From Prevotellaceae bacterium (lineage in GTDB: Bacteria; Bacteroidota; Bacteroidia; Bacteroidales; Bacteroidaceae): DNA of 48,392 nucleotides. Under the pieces are notes generated by a model that saw only the letters and a program-made list of their open reading frames with translations, was not told the DNA's origin and made no database searches. Each line of letters starts with the position of its first letter. Within the stretch, counting starts at the first letter, position 1. Shown here in pieces: positions 1-8,082 of this stretch. Location of the stretch: positions 1 through 48,392 of the forward strand of contig JABZLB010000018.1 of the NCBI GenBank assembly GCA_015256945.1. The letters run 5' to 3'. The translations under genes and the position numbers were made by a program.

Positions 1-2
1 GA

Positions 3-671
3 TATGATGAATATCAGCTTGCACATGCCAAAAACGAGACGATCAATGAAATCTCTGTTCTTAACCAGCCCACCAAAAAGGATGCTAAAGTTGAGCGTAA
101 AGTTCAAGTAGAAGAGAAGAAAGAGGTAGTAAAAGAAGTCAAGTCTTCCATCAAGTTCACTGCTCCTGTTATCAAAAAAGATAACTTAGTGAAACCGGAA
201 GAGGAGATGAAGACACAGGCTGAAATTATGAATAACAACACTGCTATCGGTGCTCTTGATGTTAAGGGTAACTCTGATAATGGCGAAGTTCTTAAGGTTA
301 CACAACGTGTAGCCGATGAGCCAGTAAAGCCTGAACCAGCTCCTGAAGTCGAGAATAAGGTCTTTGATGTTGTAGAGGTAATGCCATCATTCCCTGGCGG
401 ACAGAGTGCATTGATGCAGTATCTTAATAGCAATATCAAATATCCTGTCGTAGCTCAGGAGAATGGAGTGCAAGGACGTGTTGTTGTATCTTTCGTTGTT
501 GAGAAAGATGGCTCTATTACAGATGTACGTGTTGTACGTTCAGTAGACCCATCACTTGACCGTGAAGCAACACGCGTTGTAAAGAGTATGCCTCATTGGA
601 TTCCTGGTAAACAGAACGGATCGGCAGTGCGTGTGAAGTATAATGTTCCTGTATCATTTAAGTTACAGTAA
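3..671 (+). CDS. TonB-family energy transducer, C-terminal part (5' end outside window)
   Basis: The reading frame is open from the first bases of the window, so the N-terminus with its membrane anchor lies upstream. The visible part begins with a charged linker rich in Lys, Glu and Val. It then has a Pro/Glu stretch (VKPEPAPEVE) and a typical TonB C-terminal domain: PSFPGGQSALMQYL, then YPVVAQENGVQGRVVVSF, and a final VPVSFKL. That domain contacts TonB-dependent receptors in the outer membrane and passes on energy from ExbB/ExbD. The PstS-like gene starts 7 bases after the stop, so the two are probably one operon, as in other Bacteroidales where exbB-exbD-tonB precede a pstS-like and a TPR gene. 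The family is certain; which receptor it serves cannot be told. Confidence 0.93.
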   Translation, partial: YDEYQLAHAKNETINEISVLNQPTKKDAKVERKVQVEEKKEVVKEVKSSIKFTAPVIKKDNLVKPEEEMKTQAEIMNNNTAIGALDVKGNSDNGEVLKVTQRVADEPVKPEPAPEVENKVFDVVEVMPSFPGGQSALMQYLNSNIKYPVVAQENGVQGRVVVSFVVEKDGSITDVRVVRSVDPSLDREATRVVKSMPHWIPGKQNGSAVRVKYNVPVSFKLQ

Positions 672-678
672 TTCTTAT

Positions 679-1641
679 ATGAAAAGAACAACATCTTACA
701 TTATCGTAGGATTACAAATTGTCTTAGCCCTTTTCTCTTCTTGTAGTAATAACAAGAAGGGAAAAGACGGCAGGACAGATACATATTCATCAGGGACGAT
801 AAGCTTCGTCTCTGATGAAAGTTTTAGTCCTGTTATAGAAGAAGAGTGTGCTGTCTTCCAATATGACTATCCGCAAGCTAAATTAAAACCAATTTATACA
901 AGTGAGTCTGATGCTATCAACAAACTGTTAGAGGGTAAGACTTGGCTTGCATTTACAGCACGCAATTTTAAAACAAACGAAATTCAAAGCCTAAAGGCAA
1001 AGAATTATCGTCCAGTTGCAATAGACATTGCATATGATGCTCTTGCTTTTATCGTTAATAGGGATAACAAGGACACTCTTATTTCTATTAAAGATATTCA
1101 AAATATCATGATGGGCAAAACCATAAAATGGAAGCAACTGAACAAAGGAGAGAATAAAGGAGAGATTACTGTTGTCTTTGATAATCCTAAATCAAGCACG
1201 GTACATTATATTGAAGATTCTACACTTGGAGGTAAACCTATCATCAATAAGAATGTTGTTGCAGTTAATAAGACCTCTGAAGTAATTAAATATGTAGAAA
1301 AAAATCCTGATGCTATTGGTATAATAGGCAATAATTGGTTGAATGATAAGCGTGATTCAACCAACTTAACCTTTAATAAGAACATCAGGGTAATGAGTGT
1401 AAGTCGTATTCACCCTGCAACAGCCTCAAGCAGTCGGAAGCCTTATCAATATTACATTTATAACGGTGAGTACCCACTTATACGCACCATTTACGCTTTA
1501 CTCAACGACCCTCGTCAAGGATTACCATGGGGATTCGCACATTTTATACAAGGTCCGAAAGGCCAGCGTATTGTCATGAAGGCTGGACTTTTACCCGTCC
1601 TTGGTGATATAAATGTAAGAGATGTTAATGTCAGCCAATAG
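679..1641 (+). CDS. PstS-like periplasmic substrate-binding lipoprotein
   Basis: Translation most likely starts at the ATG at 679 (MKRTTSY). The frame is open further upstream but overlaps the tonB end, and only the 679 start puts a signal peptide at the N-terminus. A lipobox (ALFSSC) predicts a lipid-anchored protein. The body has the phosphate-binding PstS fold pattern: an early beta strand followed by ESDAINKLLEGK, the mid-protein AFIVNRDN segment, and a late IGIIGNNW segment. Homologues sit in the same place in Bacteroidales TonB clusters. No pst transporter genes are seen nearby, so the ligand and role (phosphate uptake or an accessory to TonB energisation) are unproven. Confidence 0.85.
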   Translation: MKRTTSYIIVGLQIVLALFSSCSNNKKGKDGRTDTYSSGTISFVSDESFSPVIEEECAVFQYDYPQAKLKPIYTSESDAINKLLEGKTWLAFTARNFKTNEIQSLKAKNYRPVAIDIAYDALAFIVNRDNKDTLISIKDIQNIMMGKTIKWKQLNKGENKGEITVVFDNPKSSTVHYIEDSTLGGKPIINKNVVAVNKTSEVIKYVEKNPDAIGIIGNNWLNDKRDSTNLTFNKNIRVMSVSRIHPATASSSRKPYQYYIYNGEYPLIRTIYALLNDPRQGLPWGFAHFIQGPKGQRIVMKAGLLPVLGDINVRDVNVSQ

Positions 1642-1718
1642 AAGAAACTTTCTTTAATGGCAATCGTCTTTCAAATAATTCCAAAGAAAAATTGATGTTG
1701 AACTTTTAAAAGAAGATT

Positions 1719-3152
1719 ATGAAAGCAATTAAATACATTTTAGCAGGCACACTGCTGTTTGGTTCTGTTTCGACCACGATGGCTCAGCAGGATGAGAAAG
1801 GCATAATTGAACGTGTTTCACAAGTTATTAATAATAAAGGGGCAGACTTTGAAAAGCAGGTCAACCAGCTTTATAAAGACAACAAAAAAGATGCACAGGC
1901 ACTGTTAGCTATTGCCAAAGCCTTTTATAATGCAAAGGATCTTGAGCATGCTACTCAATTTGCAGACTATGCTCTTGCACGCGATCGCAAGCTCGCGAAA
2001 GCTTATATTCTAAAAGGTGATATTGCTGTTAGCAAGGATGATGGCGGCGTAGCAGCTGAAAATTACGAGCAAGCAAAGTATTTCGATCCTAAGGATCCAG
2101 AAGGATATTACAAGTATGCGATGATTCTACGTGGCCGCAGTCCTGAAGATGCAGTTCAGAATCTTGAAGAACTTCGCAAACAGCGTCCTGATTATCCTGT
2201 TGATGCACTTGCTGGACGAATCTACTATTTTGCACAAAACTATCCAAAAGCCATTGAATATTTTGATAAGATTCAAGATATTAGCAAAATGGAAGATGAA
2301 GACTTAACCAAATACGCTATGTCTGATTGGCTTTTGGGTAAACGAGATAAGAGTATAGAAATAGCTAAGGCTGCACTACAACGTGACCCTCGTCGTGCAG
2401 GATGGAATCGTATTGTTTTCTACAACTATACCGACAAAAAAGATTATCCACAAGCACTTGAATATGCTGACCGCCTGTTTAACAAGAGCGATTCAGCACA
2501 TTTTATTGCAGAAGACTATACCTACTATGGCACAGCCCTACAAGGTGCAGGCCGCTATGACGATGCCATTGCAGCATTCAATCAGGCTTTAGACATGAAT
2601 AAGGGAAACAAGGTTCAAACTGGAATTATCAATAAGAACCTCTCAGACTTGTATTTAAAGAAGGGTGATTATGACAATGCTGTTGCATACCTTACCAAAT
2701 CAATCGATGCCAAGGAGAAGAAGACAATGGATGATTATGACAACCTTGGCACTCTATATGCAGATATTGCAGCAAGTAAGCTAAAAGCTGGTGATAATAC
2801 GGGAGCAACAGATGCTTTCAAAAAAGCAGATAACGTTTTTGCTAAAATGATTGAAGAGTTCCCTAATTATAAGAACTATGGCAACTACATGCGTGCCCAA
2901 GTTAATGCAAACCTCGACCCAGACAGTAAGAAAGGACTTGCACTTCCTTTCTATGATGAGCTGGCTTCTTCCCTGGAAAGCAAGGCAGAAAAGGCTGCAA
3001 GCGAAACACAGATGCTGAAACAAGCTTACTTCTACCTCATGGTATACCAATTCAACGTAAAGAAAGATAAAGCTGCAGCAAAAGTATATGCCAATAAACT
3101 CTTACAAATAGATCCTGACAACGAGGCAGCAAAACAAGTTCAAAAGCTCTAA
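1719..3152 (+). CDS. Periplasmic tetratricopeptide repeat protein
   Basis: A 477-residue protein with a signal peptide (cleavage after TTMAQ) and then TPR helices along almost its whole length. Examples are the AKAYILKGDIAVSKDD block, the YYGTALQGAGRYDDAIAAF block and the LSDLYLKKGDYDNAVAYL block. TPR proteins are protein-binding scaffolds. It lies 77 bases after the pstS-like gene and directly before a strong terminator, so it is the last gene of the TonB operon. TPR proteins in this position are common in Bacteroidales; the partner is unknown. Confidence 0.88.
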   Translation: MKAIKYILAGTLLFGSVSTTMAQQDEKGIIERVSQVINNKGADFEKQVNQLYKDNKKDAQALLAIAKAFYNAKDLEHATQFADYALARDRKLAKAYILKGDIAVSKDDGGVAAENYEQAKYFDPKDPEGYYKYAMILRGRSPEDAVQNLEELRKQRPDYPVDALAGRIYYFAQNYPKAIEYFDKIQDISKMEDEDLTKYAMSDWLLGKRDKSIEIAKAALQRDPRRAGWNRIVFYNYTDKKDYPQALEYADRLFNKSDSAHFIAEDYTYYGTALQGAGRYDDAIAAFNQALDMNKGNKVQTGIINKNLSDLYLKKGDYDNAVAYLTKSIDAKEKKTMDDYDNLGTLYADIAASKLKAGDNTGATDAFKKADNVFAKMIEEFPNYKNYGNYMRAQVNANLDPDSKKGLALPFYDELASSLESKAEKAASETQMLKQAYFYLMVYQFNVKKDKAAAKVYANKLLQIDPDNEAAKQVQKL

Positions 3153-3180
3153 TCAAAGATTTATTTCTTTAGAATATATG

Positions 3181-3213
3181 AAAGTCCGTAGAAGTATTCT
3201 ACGGACTTTTTTT
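3181..3213 (+). terminator. Rho-independent terminator of the TonB-PstS-TPR operon
   Basis: A 13-bp perfect stem (AAAGTCCGTAGAA / TTCTACGGACTTT) with a 3-base loop is followed by a run of T, 28 bases after the TPR stop codon. Confidence 0.92.
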
Positions 3214-3691
3214 ATCCAAACAAATCTGTCAAATAAAGCAAATAACTATATATTATAACATTGTTTCTATTACAATCCAACTAATACATCACAAGTATTT
3301 TTTTATGTATTAAAAATATATAGGGGCCAGACATACCAAACAGCGCAAATCTTACTAATCTGTTAAAGGAATACAACCCACAACTTAAAATAAACTTAAA
3401 AGGGATAATAACAGACCAAATAAGACTAATAGAAAGAAGTATTTCGATAGATTTTCTAAATATAATAAAATGACTATATAATCGACTTGTCATTTGTGCA
3501 TGACAAACATATAGAGTTCGTCAGCTTATCAAATACCATACATCCCCAACATAAGAGTATAAAGATTCAGGATAAAGCCAATATAAGCAAAAAGTTTCCA
3601 AGTTTCTTTTAAAGCTATGGTATACGACACTATTTATTTAGACACCTAAAAAAGAATAAATAAGTAAGTCAACTTACAAACATATATATGC
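3214..3691. other. AT-rich intergenic stretch, nothing recognised
   Basis: About 480 bases lie between two facing terminators. Only short low-complexity frames occur, with no signal peptide, known motif or promoter that I can support. I see no RNA gene here. Confidence 0.5.
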
Positions 3692-3742
3692 CTTAAAAAA
3701 ACAGTGCATCCAAATATGTTAATACATTGGATGCACTGTTTC
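3692..3742 (-). terminator. Terminator of fimbrillin-like cassette 1
   Basis: On the minus strand an AAACAGTGCATCCAA arm pairs perfectly with its complement across a 13-base loop and is followed by a run of T. It lies about 30 bases past the stop of the lipoprotein gene. Confidence 0.88.
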
Positions 3743-3774
3743 GCTTAGGCTACAATAGCCTTAATTATCATAAC

Positions 3775-5361
3775 CTATTCTCCTTTAAATAGGCTAAAGC
3801 CTTTATAGCTTTCATTGAAATTAACAGCTACAACATCATGCTTGAATCCTAAATCATAGGCTCTGTTATCTTGGATGAGATATGCAGAACGACTCCAATA
3901 ATTAGCATTCTGCCCAACATAATACAGAAGTCCTGATTCATAGAAGCCAAATGCAGGAAGATAGAAATAATCAGCAGTATTGGATGGTTTCGTCTGAGGA
4001 ATATTGGTATTTTCTTTTCGTTCGTAATGGTAACGATAGTCTTGACCGTCAGGTGCTATTGTTGATGAGAAACCAACAATTTTGTTTTTCTTTAAGAACC
4101 ACATACCACCTGCATATAAATGTCCCATAGTCGACCACAAAGTTTCTCCATCCCAATGTGGATCACCATTCAAACAATACCATAAGCATTCGTTTATATT
4201 TGGATCATCCTTTGCACTTCTATTTGCATCAGGGTATGGACGGGCATGTCCTGTATCATCACGATAGCCACGGGGATTAGATACACTTTCTGGACTATTT
4301 GAAGGAGCATATGCTGCATTTGCAGTTCCACTTACAGTTGGTTGTTGACGCAAAAGTGCATTAGCATTATTCCATTCATAACCTTTCCAATAATGCTGGC
4401 CAACCGCTGCATCCCAAGTATAATATTCATTATTATAGTTTGTTGGCGTCAGATTGGCTGTAATATCAGTCATTGAATTTACAGAAGCAGCTATATTAAC
4501 CGTTTTCTCCATCTCACCACTTACATTCGTTGCAGGATCAAAGAGCGTGTATTTCATCGTTAACTGATGAGTACCGGGAGCTATTACAACATAAAAAGAG
4601 TTTGACTGTTCCGTCAACGTATTGTTTAACTTCACCCCATTGCCTGTACCTGTTGTCAAAACAATAGAATTACTTGCATTGCTGCTCGGGCTTGCTGCCA
4701 AACCTGCAGAGGAGAAATCGTAAGTTCCTGCAATTGTATTATTTGATTCTATTGTTATTTTCTTTAAATAAATATTTTTTCCTAAATCAACATTTTCACA
4801 ACGAGGATAAATACATAAGTAAGCAGCCTTATGCGCCAGACTAAAGCTAAAAGCCTGCCCGCTACCTGATGCCGTAGCCACACCACAATCACCTGATTCA
4901 CCTGCATGTGAGAAATCGTTTGGCAATATTTGTGTTTGTGCTGAGGCAATTGTTACTTTATTTGCATCCGAACTGTTACCTACATAGTTTACCTGACATC
5001 CATTATTATAAGTACCCGTAGTTAGTTCAAATGTACCTCGCGATTTGTTTGCATTTAATGTACCAGCATTACTCTGATGAAATACGCCGGCATTATCTTC
5101 TACCCAAATCTTATCACCAGTACTCCAGAAAGCAGTAGCACCAGCTCCATTGGTATGTACTATGGATGTTCTTGTCAATGGAACGCCCTGCTTTGAAAGG
5201 GAAGCTCCGTCTGTAGAATTATCACTTGTGAAGATTATTGCATTCGGGTTGCTATTGTTCTTCTGTGAAAGGTCACCCTGTGCATCATCGTTTCCGCTAC
5301 AACCCGTAATTACAAGAGCCAGGGCTGATAATATTATTCCAAATCTGTTCGTTTTCATCAT
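3775..5361 (-). CDS. Fimbrillin-like lipoprotein with FISUMP-like C-terminus (cassette 1)
   Basis: A 528-residue surface or periplasmic lipoprotein with signal peptide and lipobox (LVITGC). The N-terminal half resembles Bacteroidales fimbrillin-type proteins (TRTSIVHT, AFWSTGDKIWVEDNAGVF, FSLAHKAAYLCIYPRC). The C-terminal part carries WSTMGHLYAGG, YFYLPAFGFYESG and NYWSRSAY, reminiscent of FISUMP domains. Its paralogue at 35307-36881 matches across the whole length, including an SHAGESGDCGVA segment. The start region has two ATGs, at 5361 and 5358. A strong GGAGG at 5370-5366 lies 4 bases before the first and 7 before the second, so 5358 is equally possible. It is 9 bases after a small gene with which it is probably co-transcribed. 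It may be a fimbrial subunit or tip protein or another surface lipoprotein; ligand unknown. Confidence 0.82.
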   Translation of the reverse strand: MMKTNRFGIILSALALVITGCSGNDDAQGDLSQKNNSNPNAIIFTSDNSTDGASLSKQGVPLTRTSIVHTNGAGATAFWSTGDKIWVEDNAGVFHQSNAGTLNANKSRGTFELTTGTYNNGCQVNYVGNSSDANKVTIASAQTQILPNDFSHAGESGDCGVATASGSGQAFSFSLAHKAAYLCIYPRCENVDLGKNIYLKKITIESNNTIAGTYDFSSAGLAASPSSNASNSIVLTTGTGNGVKLNNTLTEQSNSFYVVIAPGTHQLTMKYTLFDPATNVSGEMEKTVNIAASVNSMTDITANLTPTNYNNEYYTWDAAVGQHYWKGYEWNNANALLRQQPTVSGTANAAYAPSNSPESVSNPRGYRDDTGHARPYPDANRSAKDDPNINECLWYCLNGDPHWDGETLWSTMGHLYAGGMWFLKKNKIVGFSSTIAPDGQDYRYHYERKENTNIPQTKPSNTADYFYLPAFGFYESGLLYYVGQNANYWSRSAYLIQDNRAYDLGFKHDVVAVNFNESYKGFSLFKGE

Positions 5362-5370
5362 ATCTCCTCC

Positions 5371-5595
5371 TTAATATTTCCAAGGTTTAAAATTAATTTC
5401 GCCCTCATTATTTACGGATTCTTTGTCGTCATCATCCTCTTCCTCTTCTTCAAAGATAAAAGCAGGCTTGGCATCACCTGCTGAGCCTCCTTGCCCTATG
5501 GGCTGGTGTTGTCCACTAACAACGCCTAATAAATGTTCTGTCTGTAATGCTTCAACAGAACAAACCGGCTTCAAATAGTTCTTTACTTTTTTCAT
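5371..5595 (-). CDS. Small conserved protein with SGQH-IGQGG core (cassette 1)
   Basis: A 74-residue protein of unknown function. The N-terminal half is YLKPVCSVEALQTEHLL followed by SGQH, a short gap and IGQGGS. The C-terminal half is strongly acidic (a run of Glu then Asp near residues 50-58) and ends PWKY. The N-terminal half is shared with the small protein at 36909-37106, which also precedes a fimbrillin-like gene. Small proteins starting MKK-x-Y-x-x-P with a following hydrophobic stretch are widespread and uncharacterised in Bacteroidales. There is no convincing signal peptide or membrane span. No modification enzymes lie nearby, so a RiPP precursor is possible but unsupported. The gene is probably real: the core is conserved, a terminator-bearing leader precedes it, and it is tightly coupled to the lipoprotein gene. 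Confidence 0.75.
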   Translation of the reverse strand: MKKVKNYLKPVCSVEALQTEHLLGVVSGQHQPIGQGGSAGDAKPAFIFEEEEEDDDDKESVNNEGEINFKPWKY

Positions 5596-5653
5596 TTGCC
5601 TAATTGATTAAAAAATAAATATTGAATTAAAAAACAGTAATTTTTAAATAAAT

Positions 5654-5687
5654 AAAAAAGCAAGAGGAAAGAACAATATCCTCTTGC
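5654..5687 (-). terminator. Intrinsic terminator inside the cassette 1 leader (putative attenuator)
   Basis: On the minus strand GCAAGAGG pairs with CCTCTTGC across a 12-base loop and is followed directly by six T. It lies downstream of the promoter and about 58 bases before the start of the small gene, so it would stop transcripts before the cassette unless read through. Confidence 0.75.
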
Positions 5688-5691
5688 ATAC

Positions 5692-5729
5692 ATGATGGTA
5701 TCATGCACGCGCGTGCATGATACCATCAT
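5692..5729. repeat. Perfect 38-bp palindrome with CGCGCG centre
   Basis: Two 19-base arms are exact reverse complements with no spacer; the centre is GCACGCGCGTGC. It is transcribed within the cassette 1 leader. As RNA it would form a strong hairpin right before the terminator; as DNA it could be a dimeric protein site or a cruciform. Confidence 0.9.
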
Positions 5730-5891
5730 AACATTATCTTTCTGGCTATTTAGAAATGAATGTGTGTGTTAGCAAATTATCTGACACTCCAAAATAATTT
5801 AGCATAAAAAAGTATAATAAAACCCTTATACTTTCATATTCTTTTTGAAACATCATCCTGATCATTACACCTCTATCTACGAAAAACGCTG

Positions 5892-5922
5892 CAAAGTTAG
5901 CAATTTTATTGTTGGTGCCAAA
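5892..5922 (-). promoter_or_regulatory. Bacteroidetes-type promoter of cassette 1
   Basis: The minus strand reads TTTG at 5922-5919, a 19-base spacer, then TAACTTTG at 5899-5892. This matches the known Bacteroidetes primary sigma factor consensus (TTTG-N19-TAnnTTTG) with the expected spacing. Confidence 0.8.
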
Positions 5923-6081
5923 ATAAAAACAACGATTATTTATATAACCTCATTTACACAGATTATAGAAAAACTGTCAAACAGGCAACTGTTTTATGAA
6001 CAAGTACACTATTCCTGCATACTCTTTTATTTTGTAAAAGCATACCAGGTCTGTACTAAAACTAAAGGTTCAAAGATATAA

Positions 6082-6120
6082 AAACAACAATGTCCAGTTA
6101 TGCTGTTGCATAACCGGACA
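6082..6120 (-). terminator. Terminator of the ferredoxin gene
   Basis: On the minus strand a 13-base arm (TGTCCGGTTATGC) pairs with its near-perfect complement across a 4-base loop (6120-6091) and is followed by TTGTTGTTTTT. It begins 36 bases past the ferredoxin stop. Confidence 0.88.
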
Positions 6121-6155
6121 CTTTATATTTCTCCTATGAGGACTTATTGTTTTCC

Positions 6156-6326
6156 TTATTCAGGAAGACTAATTGCCTCGCTCGGGCAAACTGATGCGCA
6201 AGTACCACACTCTGTACATTCATCAGGATTGATAGAATACTTATCACCTTCTGAAATTGCGCTAACAGGACACTCATCAATACATGTTCCACATGCAACG
6301 CATTCGTCACTAATTACGTAAGCCAT
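6156..6326 (-). CDS. 2[4Fe-4S] ferredoxin, 56 aa
   Basis: A short gene with two classic cluster-binding motifs, CVACGTCIDECP and CTECGTCASVCP, in a protein of the usual bacterial 2[4Fe-4S] ferredoxin size. It starts MAYVISDE and ends AISLPE. It is a soluble electron carrier, typically serving pyruvate:ferredoxin oxidoreductase and other low-potential enzymes in anaerobes; no partner gene is adjacent. A TACCTTTG element at 6372-6365 on the minus strand is a likely -7 box. The gene is monocistronic, ending in its own terminator. Confidence 0.96.
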   Translation of the reverse strand: MAYVISDECVACGTCIDECPVSAISEGDKYSINPDECTECGTCASVCPSEAISLPE

Positions 6327-6486
6327 AATGTTTTTGTTTTAATTATTAATATGTAATTCTACTGCAAAGGTAGAAAAAATAGCCGTAATACCTACAAATG
6401 ATGAAGAGTTTTTAAACAAATTAACCTCATTATCATGATAAATAATGAGTAAAGCAATAAAAATAAGGTACGGACGTTATCCTCAC

Positions 6487-7230
6487 ATGAAAAGATTCAT
6501 ACTTATATATTTCCATCTTTTTCTCTCCATAACCTCACTGTATGCACAGGACAGAACTGTTGAAAACAGGCCATATACCGATCTCCGACCTTTTCATTTC
6601 GGTATTCTTGTTGGTACTCATCTCCAGGACCTGGAATTTAATAATGTCGGGCCAAATGTTATAACTGCACCTGACGGTACCCAGCATACCTATACCATTA
6701 CTGCCGATCAGGATCGTTGGGACGAGGGATTTAATGTAGGTGTATTGGGAGAACTAAGGCTAAGCGAATCGTTCCAGTTCCGTATTGCCCCTACCCTATA
6801 TTTCGGCACTCGCCATATTTCTTTCCATAATATGGACTCTTCGGCTCCAGATTCCCTGCTTTCACGTAAACAAACCATGAAGACTGTGTACATCTCCAGC
6901 CCCATCGACCTTATTTTTGCTGCCAAACGTTTTAATAATCATCGGCCGTACGTCATGACGGGACTCACCCCGGCTATCAACCTTAGCGGTAATAGCAACG
7001 ATTATATCCAGCTGAAACATTACGACTTATTTCTCGAAGCTGGTATTGGTTGCGACTTTTACCTCCCGTTCTTCAAGCTCCGTCCAGAACTTAAATTTAT
7101 GTACGGATTAACAAACAGCTTCGATCGCAACCATCCTTCACATCTTAAAGACAAAACTCTTTTGCCTTACGCCACGTCCGTTAATAAAGCCCACTCGAAA
7201 ATGATAGTACTTACTTTCTATTTCGAATAA
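6487..7230 (+). CDS. porT: PorT-family outer membrane protein
   Basis: A beta-barrel protein of about 247 residues after the preferred start at 6487 (MKRFILIY), which yields a normal signal peptide ending SLYAQ. A start at 6445 would add 14 basic residues before it. The pattern FRIAPTLYFGTRHISF, PYVMTGLTPAINLSG, DLFLEAGIGCDFYLPFFKLRPELKFMYGL and a terminal Phe-containing strand fits PorT. In Porphyromonas and flavobacteria PorT is required for type IX secretion or gliding. No other type IX secretion gene is in the window. A small inverted repeat around TATCATGATA lies at 6427-6450, before the gene. Family assignment is good; whether this organism has a working type IX system cannot be seen here. 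Confidence 0.82.
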   Translation: MKRFILIYFHLFLSITSLYAQDRTVENRPYTDLRPFHFGILVGTHLQDLEFNNVGPNVITAPDGTQHTYTITADQDRWDEGFNVGVLGELRLSESFQFRIAPTLYFGTRHISFHNMDSSAPDSLLSRKQTMKTVYISSPIDLIFAAKRFNNHRPYVMTGLTPAINLSGNSNDYIQLKHYDLFLEAGIGCDFYLPFFKLRPELKFMYGLTNSFDRNHPSHLKDKTLLPYATSVNKAHSKMIVLTFYFE

Positions 7231-7242
7231 GTTTTCACACCA

Positions 7243-8082
7243 TTATTTTCTTTCAGCAAACTTAAGCTCCATCTTGCCTACATAGATACCACTTTTGCCA
7301 TTTTGATCAACAGGTATCGGCTTTCCATCAATGTTTTTTACATAGCGAAGCGTTTGGAAATAAGTATGACTGTGTCCTCCTAAAACCAAATCAATACCAC
7401 GGGTACCGCGTATTACCTCCTGATCGCCCATGCCATGTTCCTGCCATCCCAGGTGAGAGATACAAATTACAAGGTCACATTTTTTTTCGCGTAACACATC
7501 AGCCATTTTCTGTGCCGTTGTAACAGGATTGAGATAACGTGTAGTAAGGTAATTCTTATGATCAACAAGACCGTCCAATTCGGGTGCCAGACCAAACACG
7601 CCTATTCTTAATCCCTTACGTTTAATAATTACATAAGGTTTCACTATCTTTGCCAGTTCAGTACCTGTAAAATCATAATTCGCGCACACAATGGGATAAT
7701 TCAACTGCTTAAACACCCGCGCCATATTAGCAAGACCATAATCAAACTCGTGGTTACCGATGGTACCTGCATCGTAGTGCATCATATTCATCAATCCCGA
7801 TTCTACATCACCTTTAAAAAGTGTGTAGTAAGGCGACCCCTGTGAAAAGTCACCACTATCAAACAACAGCAAATCGGGGTCATGTTTCCGTTCTTCTTTC
7901 AACATGGCTATACGACGAAGGAATCCTCCCCTGCCCGCCTGAAGCGTATCTGCCAAATTGATGCTCAGCGGCATAATGCAACTGTGAGTATCGTTGGTAT
8001 GCAGAATGGTAAGCGTTTTTTGTGCATAGCCCAAAACAGAGAAAGCCCAAAGGGCCAGAAAAATCATTAATTTAGTTTTCAT
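7243..8082 (-). CDS. Secreted metallophosphatase, 5'-nucleotidase N-terminal domain
   Basis: A 279-residue protein with a signal peptide (ending VLGYAQ) and the calcineurin-like metallophosphoesterase domain of UshA-type 5'-nucleotidases. Metal and catalytic motifs are HTNDTHS, DSGDFSQGS, GNHEFDYG, CISHLGW and GGHSHTYF. It lacks the C-terminal substrate-binding domain of full-length enzymes, which the preceding overlapping gene encodes instead. The two probably act together on extracellular nucleotides in the periplasm. Its start overlaps the previous stop by 11 bases, which implies translational coupling. Confidence 0.93.
   Translation of the reverse strand: MKTKLMIFLALWAFSVLGYAQKTLTILHTNDTHSCIMPLSINLADTLQAGRGGFLRRIAMLKEERKHDPDLLLFDSGDFSQGSPYYTLFKGDVESGLMNMMHYDAGTIGNHEFDYGLANMARVFKQLNYPIVCANYDFTGTELAKIVKPYVIIKRKGLRIGVFGLAPELDGLVDHKNYLTTRYLNPVTTAQKMADVLREKKCDLVICISHLGWQEHGMGDQEVIRGTRGIDLVLGGHSHTYFQTLRYVKNIDGKPIPVDQNGKSGIYVGKMELKFAERK

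Larger units (their letters stand above)
5596..5886 (-). promoter_or_regulatory. Long structured 5' leader of cassette 1
   Basis: About 290 bases separate the predicted start of transcription (near 5886) from the small gene. In transcript order they hold an AT-rich hairpin (stems 5834-5826 and 5817-5809, 9 bp perfect), an AC tract within a block shared with cassette 2 (5790-5761), a perfect palindrome (5729-5692) and an intrinsic terminator (5687-5654). The same order occurs in front of cassette 2. This suggests control by premature termination; neither the signal nor a competing antiterminator fold could be established by eye. Confidence 0.6.

Noticed and set aside
3281..3493. 70-codon minus-strand frame after the TPR operon
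   Set aside because: AT-rich hydrophobic composition typical of chance frames; no promoter.
5371..5595. Small cassette proteins as RiPP or bacteriocin precursors
   Set aside because: The GG in IGQGG recalls leader cleavage sites, but no modification, protease or export genes are adjacent and the C-termini are not peptide-like.
5845..6081. 78-codon plus-strand frame across the cassette 1 promoter
   Set aside because: It runs through the promoter and into the ferredoxin terminator and has no recognisable feature.
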